Origin: Basidiobolus meristosporus CBS 931.73
Taxonomy: Eukaryota; Basidiobolomycota; Basidiobolomycetes; Basidiobolales; Basidiobolaceae
Assembly (NCBI GenBank): GCA_002104905.1
Contig: MCFE01000195.1
Location: forward strand, 62,001 to 126,000
Direction: 5' to 3'
DNA: 64,000 nucleotides
Shown here: positions 57,386 to 64,000 of the stretch, in pieces
Position numbering within the stretch: position 1 is the stretch's first letter
Layout of the letters: each line of letters begins with the position of its first letter
Program-made: the position numbers and the translations under genes
Notes under the pieces: model-generated
Database searches by the model: none
Told to the model about the DNA's origin: nothing
Seen by the model: only the letters and a program-made list of their open reading frames with translations

Positions 57386-58049
57386 TGTAGTGGGGTCACA
57401 GTGACACCCACTGACAGATGTGCTCATTCCCATATTTTTGACTTTCCTATATTTCTACTACCCTTATATTAGTTTTGTCCCATTTGTCTTACTTGATCAG
57501 TACTATCCCATAAGCTGGCTGACAATCATGCCTGCTTACCTTATTGCATGAGTTATCCCTTACTGTATGTAAGATAACTCAATGTAGGTACTTCTATATT
57601 AGACAGGTACCTGTGCCAGTTCCCATGACACATGACCACACTGTGTTGCTATTCCTGCTACTTTGATACCATATATAGTATCCTTATGTTACACAGGTTT
57701 CAGAATACTGATTCCTGATTGGTTGACTGTGCTATGCCTTTGAAAACCTTCTGGCACCTACTTATGGCATTCATAGCTCATTCTGATGTCATCAAGATTT
57801 CTATCTGACCCTTGGAACCTTCTGGAGCAGTATGATTAATAATCACCTAGCCAGTGAGAAAAGTATATAAGGGAGGCAATCCCTCAACAATAAATCATCA
57901 ACCCTTTTATCAATATACCAACTTGTTGATTAGTGTGATTACTGCTGCCTGTTGCTACCTGAACTTCCAATTCCAGACTACAGGACACTCCCAGGAAATC
58001 ATGCTGACAGCCAACTGGCATTGTAGGCACTACGTGTGAGGAATATTCA
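57386..58049 (+). repeat. L2 LTR, 3' truncated
   Basis: Matches the first 660 bp or so of 34948-36021, with GTATATAAGGGAGG and AATAAATCATC near 57864-57895. It ends abruptly at the edge of the reversed gypsy relic, in opposite orientation, so it is not that element's own LTR. Confidence 0.72.
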
Positions 58050-61000
58050 GGGTTCCCAAGTTTGATCATTTGGGCTGTAGCTTACCTAGTCTACAAGATG
58101 GTGAAGTTGGGATCTGATGTACCTTGAATCCAATACTTGCTGGAACTCAAACTCTTGGTGTTTGTCTACTTGGATGGTCAGGAGATTAGCTGGGTGCTGG
58201 TTGGGTAGACTATTGTCCTGGAATGGTTCTAGGAGGGATGCATGGAATGTGTCATGTATTTTCATACTTAGTGGTACCTGTAGTTGGTATACCATTGGAC
58301 TATGTTTCTTCTTGATCTTGAATGGTCCCAGTATCTTGTAGTATAATTAGTGACAATGGCAGCAGGTAGCAATGTTTCTTCTCAGGAGTTATACTGAATC
58401 TCCTGCATTATGCTTTGGGCTAGGCTGCTGTTTGTTGTCTGCAAACTTCTTGTACCCCTCATGGGCTAAGGATAGTTCCTTGGATTTTTAGAATTGTTGA
58501 TGCATGCTCAGCTGCAGGGGGGCTCATAGGGCTTGTTGAGATCTAAATGTTAGATTACTGATGAAAACCACAATTTTTATAGAATGAGGTGAGACAAGTT
58601 GCATTGTGACATGAGTTGTTGTAGACAAGTTCTGCAAGTGGTAGCACCTGGGTCCAGTTGTCTTGCTGATAGTTAATATAGCACCATAGGTATTATTCAA
58701 GGATCTGGTTAAATCTCTCTGTCTGACCATCAGACTGAGGATGAAAAGTGGTTGAGAGCTTGACTTTCAAACCAAGATATTGTATGAAGTGTTTCCAGAA
58801 TCTTGATATGAACTGGGGTACTCTATTAGATACAATGTTACTAGGGATACCATGGAGCCAGAAAATGCTATTGATTACTAGGGGGACAGTCTCCTTGGCT
58901 TCTATATTCTTGGGGCAGGGAATGAAGTGAGCCATCTTTGTGAGTTTATCTGCCACTACCAGGACTGAATTGAATCAGTTGGATTCTGGGATGTTGGTTA
59001 TTAAGTTCATTGAAATTGACTTCCATTGCTGGTCAGGAATTGACAATGGTTGAAAAAGTTCAAATGGCTTGTGTCTGGCAGATTTTGCACAATTACATGT
59101 ACCACAGGATTGGAGGTACTCCTTGACAAGGGATATCATCTTGGGCCACTAGAAGTCACTCTTAATTGCATTCATGATTTTGGCAATACCAAAATATCCT
59201 GCAGCCATAGAATCATGGCAAGCATGGATGATATCCAACAGGGTATCAAGGTCTGGGACAAGCCATTGGTGCCAGTGATAGATGATGTCATCAACTAGAT
59301 GTAAGTGCAGGAGGTTTGGAACCAGGGTGGTGGGTCGGTGGGAGACATGAGGTATTTCTTAATTGTTGCTGCTGTGAAGTTAATGGCTTGACAGGTCTTG
59401 ACTTTCTCAAATAGTAAAGGAGCTATAGTGCTGGATGACTGGGTTGCAAGGTGCTCAAAATGTCTTTTGTTGAGTACAGGGTTTTTCATTTGCCAACAGG
59501 GATCATCCCCTTCTTTGAGAGAATATGCCATCTTTCTGGACAGGGCATCAGGTTTTCCTTGTTTTACACCTGGTCTATAAGTGATGACAACGTCAAAGTT
59601 AGACAGAAAGAGGGATCATCTGGCTTGTCTCCAGCTCAGTGCCTTTGAGGTGGTAAAGTACTCAAGGTTCTTGTGGTTACAGAAGATCCTTATCTTTTGG
59701 GCTGCACCATTTAGGCAGTGTCTTCATTGCTCAAAGGCAACAATGATTGCAAGTAGTTCCTTGTCTTGGATATCATAGTTTACTGCAGCTGGAGTAAATT
59801 TTCAAGAGTAGAATGCAATAGGTTGTAGCATGTTCTTGTCATCATACTGGGAAAGGATGGCACCAAGGGCAAAGTCAGAGGCATTAGTTTCTATGATGAA
59901 AGGTCTCTTAAGGTCAGGGTGGGCAAGCAGTGGGGCATACAAGAAGGACATCTTCATAGAATCAAAGAACTCAGACTGTTCCTTATTCCAGGCAAAGGGC
60001 AGATTTTTCTGGTTAAGCATTGTTAAGGGCATGACTATCTTGGAGTAGTGGAAATGAATCTACAGTAGTAGTAGTAAGTTGGCAAATCCAAGGAAGTATT
60101 GCACTTATTTTACAGAACAGGGAGTTTTCCAGGATTGGATGGCTTCTACTTTGTTATGGTCCATTCTTGTCCCATTTAAGCTTACAAGATAGCATAGGAA
60201 CTCAACTACTTTCTGGCCAAGCTCACATTTTTCCAGTTTGATACAAAGGCCAGTGGTGTCAAGCTTGGTTAAGACTTTCTTCAAATGGGAATTATATTCT
60301 TTTTGAGTCTTGGAGTAGATCAGGGTATCATCAAGATAGATAGCCACATAATGGTCAAGGTACTCACAGAAAATGTCATTGATCAGGTGTTCAAGGACAA
60401 CAGGGGCATTGGTGAGGCCAAATGGCATAACTGTATACTCAAAGTGACCATATTGTGTTCTGAAGGCAGTTTTCCATTCATTGACAGGCTTGATTCTTAC
60501 AAGGTTATAAGCTCCTCTGAAGTCAATTTTAGTAAATACTTTGGCAGTAGAGAGTTGATTCATCAGGGTGTTGATCAGGGGCAAAGGGTACTGGTTCTTG
60601 ATTGTGATCTTACTCAGTGCACAGTAGTGTACACACATTCTCAGGGTGCCATGGATTTCTTCCAACTTGGGTTGCAAAAGGTTGTAGATATGGCCAAAAG
60701 GTGGGGTTTTTCCATCTGCCAGGTCAATGGGACAATCATAGGGTCTATGTGCTATTCTTATCAAACAGATGGGCAAGCTCTTGATACCTGGCAGGTATTC
60801 TATGGAAGGAGGTTCTTTCAGTGATGATGAGCACCCAGGTCCAGGGTAGCTTGGGAAAAGATACTTCTTCACCTGAGAAGTCATGTGCTTTTATGCAGCT
60901 GACTTGATGTACTCTGGGGAATGTCAGGGTTTTGGTCTTCCAGTTGATAGCTGGGTTATGGTAACTAAGCCATTAGCTTCTACGGACTATGGGGTGGTGG

Positions 61001-62380
61001 AGAGAGTTGATGATGTTGAAGGCTATTATCTCATGTTGACCAGTGCTGGACTGCTGGAGTAGACATGTTTCATGGGTATTGGCACCAGATGAAAGGGATC
61101 TTCCATCAATAACTTCTACTTGGATATGACATGATTTCAGGATAGTGGGGAATTTGTGCTTCTGAACAAATGACTGGTCAAGGAGACAGGAGGAAGCGCC
61201 AGAATCTATAAGGACTAGGACATGGACAGGACTGGACTTATGGACTTGATAGTGTATAAGTTTCTTGAATGTTTTATATTTTCATGGGAGGGTCCAGTTG
61301 CAAGCCTGTCTTTGTAACTGTACAATGGAGTTTCCCTACAATTTTGGAGAAGGCTCTGCACTGGATGATTGCAGAAGTTTGAAGCTGGACTTATTGTTGG
61401 GGCAAGACTTGATAAAGTGGCCTGGCTGGCCGCAGTAAAGGCAGAGGTTTGCCTGTTGATATCTGGATCTTTCTTCTTTTGTAGGTTTCTTGTATTTAGC
61501 ACTGTCAATTTGCTTAGGATCATTGGGCTTATTAGCGGGTGACTGGAATACTGGGAATGAGGTTGGCTGATAAGTAGGTCAGAACTTTTGTTTCTTCTGG
61601 AAAAGTTAACTTTGTCACATTGGATTGCTTGATGTATAGCTTCACCCAAGGTAGTTGAGTCAGGGAGTGTAAGTAGTAGGTCACTGACTTTGTCATTGAG
61701 CCAATCTTGAAACTGACTAACTAGGGCAGTATCACCCCAAAGGCTCAAGTCACTGGCTAGTATCCAGAATTTGTAAGCCTACACAGTTGCAGGTCTGTTT
61801 CCTTGCTTCAAGTTCTTAATCTTGCTGGCAGCAGTTCTGGCTTTGTCAATGTTGCCAAAGGTTAGCTCCATTTCTGTGAGGATGGCATGGTAGTCACTGA
61901 GTAGAGGGGAGTTGGTGTTCAACAAAGTGGAGAACCATTTCTGGGCAGTTCCAGTGAGCAGGTAGAGATATAATCAACTTTTGCTTGATCTGTTGGGAAC
62001 CAATTTGGTTGTAGCTACAAGTGGAGCTTGACTATGTTAACCATGGAACTCATTTTGGGAGCCACTGAACTTGGTAGTGGAAGTGATCTTGGGATCATGG
62101 TAGGAAGGAGTATGGAAAGGCTGTTGAGGATTTTGGCTCTGAAGCTGAGCAACAGTATTTCTGAGTTCTACATTGTCTTGTTGCAGCTAGGCAAAGGAAG
62201 CATGACACTTGCAAAGTTGTACTCTGGACTGGACATGTTGAGGTAGCAGGAGGTTGAGAGGTTTCTTGAGCTTGTTCCGGAATACTGGATATTACTAGCT
62301 AATATGCGAGTTATAAAGCCACTAGCTTGTCAAAATACAATTATTAAACCAATCAATAAACAAAAGACTTATATTTGGCT
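58050..62380 (-). pseudogene. Chromodomain-class Ty3/gypsy relic, reversed
   Basis: On the minus strand from the right: Gag (61215-61748 and upstream) with zinc knuckle CLYCGQPGHFIKSC (61402-61443); protease traces near 61100-61220; RT (60105-60884) with FRTQYGHFEYTVMPFGLTNA and YLDD; RNase H (FIIETNASDFALGAILSQYD, 59802-60032); integrase (MADKLTKMAHFIPC, SNIVSNRVPQF, DGQTERFNQILE, 58693-58956). The C-terminus ends in a chromodomain-like part (FEFQQVLDSRYIRSQLHHLV then SYSPNDQTWEP, 58050-58160). The second integrase Asp is Asn (SNR for SDR). Stops and frameshifts throughout; no LTR pair is preserved, though 62263-62380 may be its 5' LTR remnant or leader. Confidence 0.85.
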
Positions 62381-64000
62381 GCAATAGCCAATATTAATGT
62401 GATATACTTAAACTTGGCTACTGGTGCAAAGGTCTCAGTATAGTTGAGTCCTTTTATTTGAGAGTATCCTTTGGCCACAAGTCTTGCTTTGCATCTTTCT
62501 ATTATATTCTCAGGCTGGTTTTTTGTCTTGAAGGCCCATCTGTGTCCAATTTATTTTTGTTTAATTGGCAATTTGACTAAGATGCTCAATATGGACTGAA
62601 TAGGCATAGTCTGAGTTTTTACCCTCATTAACATAGTAGACTTGTTCCATTGTGCCATTGATCATAGTGCCAGTAAGTGCTGTATATTTTATTATTAATA
62701 TGATATTTTAGGGTCATATTTATGTCAATTGTGATCCCAAACCGGCAATGTATGGCACTATCTGGCACTCTGTGGCATGATCAGGCACCCTCTGGCATTC
62801 TTTGACACTATTGGGGACTATGATCAGCTGGAATGATGGAACAAATCTAGCAAAACAGGTTATATCTTGTCTGGTTGGGTCTTTGGGCACTTGATACTGA
62901 TTGGATCTCCGGGCATTTGATACTGGAATGATCACTTCTGGGATATTCTTGGGCACTGATTTAGGCTGAGCCGTGGTTTTAGAGTCTACTGGAGTGAAAT
63001 AATCACAATGTTTTGCTCTGATTCAGCCCTGACAATTAGTGGACTCAAGATCTTAATTTTATCATCATCTGAAGTCATTTTTTGTGAAAATTTGATTTTT
63101 CATCAAACAACACATCCCTGGACTTTATCAGCTTCTCTGCTATGGTATGGTGGAGTATGTATGCTAAACTTGCATTGCAGCAGCCCAAAAAAAGCATTTA
63201 TAACTTTTAGTTCCAATTTAGACTGTTTTCCAGGCAGCTTCTTGCCATTTGCTCTACACCAAAATCTCTTGAGATGCTCTGTACCTGATCTCTATCCATA
63301 CCATGCTTCAAATGGAGTAGAATTGCAGAGTATTCTGTGATGGCTTCTATTTTTAAAGTATAGAGCAGTTGCAAATGATTCCATTCAGAAATCATAGGAT
63401 AATATCTCATTATGATTAATAGACTTGCCATATCAGTTATTGTTCTGTTTGTATATTCTGCCACTGCATTTTGCTATAAAAAGTATGGTGCAGTAGTCTC
63501 TTGCTTTATCCCATGAATTTTGCATAGGTGAATGAAGAGTTTTGAGGTGTATTCTCCAGCATTGTCAGAGCATATATTCTTAACTTTTCACCAGTGTCTC
63601 ACTCTACCATGACTTTAAACTCCTTGGGCTTAGACAGAGCTTCTACCTTTCTCTACATGCAGTAGACCCACAAGTTGTATAATCATCAATGAAAGTGATT
63701 AAATACTTCATCCCACCTAAGAAAAAATAGATCTAATTCACTCAGATCTGTGTGAATTAGATCTATTTTTTCTTAGTTTTGATCAACCCAGAGCTCTTGA
63801 ATTGTTACTTGGCTTGTTACCAATGTATGCAGACTTCACAGTGCTCCACATTAACCAGGGGATCAATTTTACTCCAGAAAATAGCTGATCCTTGATCATG
63901 TTGTGCAAAAAATCAAAATTGAGGTGTCCAAATCACCTGTACCAGAGCATTGGTGTTTCTTCATTTAAGTTATTTATATTGGCATTCAGATATGGTGGAA
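62381..64000 (-). pseudogene. Copia pol relic, reversed, running off the window
   Basis: On the minus strand from the right edge: protease/integrase zinc region (NMEHCEVCIH-like), a broken HSDLC region carrying a perfect hairpin (63717-63776), integrase core (SDNAGEYTSKLFIHLCKIHG), the linker with QSVPKNIPEVIIPVSNARRS (62720-62956), and the start of RT up to 62381, where the gypsy relic begins. Same family as element 2 but diverged and frameshifted. Confidence 0.8.
63717..63776. repeat. Perfect inverted repeat, 25-bp arms, in copia integrase relic
   Basis: Arms 63717-63741 and 63752-63776 are exact reverse complements, separated by 10 bp that are themselves palindromic (CAGATCTG). The left-hand sequence is an inverted copy of the copia segment next to it; other copia copies have ordinary integrase sequence here. 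Confidence 0.9.

Noticed and set aside
57386-58049. L2 LTR as the 3' LTR of the adjacent gypsy relic
   Set aside because: Its TATA and AATAAA motifs point to the plus strand while the gypsy relic runs on the minus strand, and both are truncated at the junction.
1-64000. CRISPR arrays, rRNA genes, bacterial-type operons
   Set aside because: No regularly spaced repeats or rRNA signatures seen; the gene content is eukaryotic retro- and DNA-transposon sequence.

Overview
The window looks like transposon-dense chromosomal DNA of a filamentous basidiomycete, probably an Agaricomycete with a repeat-swollen, AT-rich genome. The evidence is a mixture of Ty1/copia and Ty3/gypsy retrotransposons, TNP2/Plavaka-type and PIF/Harbinger-type transposase relics, and CpG-specific decay of old copies, as expected for CpG-methylated repeats. 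I recognise no host housekeeping gene, tRNA, rRNA or CRISPR array. The species assignment is inference.

Layout. 1-460 is unassigned and noticeably richer in CpG than the rest. 461-1523 holds two copies of a small TIR element, one of them inside a reversed copia LTR, followed by a reversed copia pol relic to about 2885 and a transposase relic to 3370. 3929-13522 is one copia element whose 3' LTR was hit by a second copia element (8294-12977); both insertions still have perfect 5-bp target duplications (TATAC and ATATT). 14463-19400 is a complete gypsy element with one intact 1377-residue Gag-Pol, apparently identical LTRs and a GAAT duplication. 19405-31131 holds TNP2-type transposase relics, each facing away from a relic of an unknown second gene ('ORF2'), plus a Harbinger transposase relic and about 2.4 kb of unassigned DNA. 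31135-34947 is an old, CpG-decayed gypsy copy. 34948-37028 is a junction of inverted LTRs and a copia 5' fragment. 37029-40565 holds the best preserved ORF2 copy, split by a 1095-bp solo LTR, and an inverted partial copy. 40894-49103 is a degenerate copia-type element interrupted by a second 4938-bp gypsy copy (42896-47833) that differs by one frameshifting base deletion. 49108-54483 has another TNP2/ORF2 pair, again split by a solo LTR. 54484-57382 is a deleted copia relic. 58050-62380 is a reversed, broken chromodomain-class gypsy relic inserted in a reversed copia relic that continues to the window end.

How it works together. Only the gypsy element at 14463-19400 appears able to encode all of its own proteins. 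It carries a PBS fitting the initiator tRNA-Met 3' end, an LTR TATA box, an AATAAA signal and a polypurine tract. The copia elements use a different priming signal, a site complementary to the anticodon arm of initiator tRNA-Met (half-tRNA priming), and gag's first ATG lies inside that site.

The most novel-looking item is the recurrent divergent pair of a TNP2-like transposase and the unrecognised ORF2. ORF2 has a coiled coil, a conserved acidic/aromatic middle domain, tandem basic repeats and a conserved C-terminal block. I find five ORF2 copies in 64 kb; three keep the divergent arrangement, which suggests ORF2 is an accessory gene of that DNA transposon. All copies here are broken.
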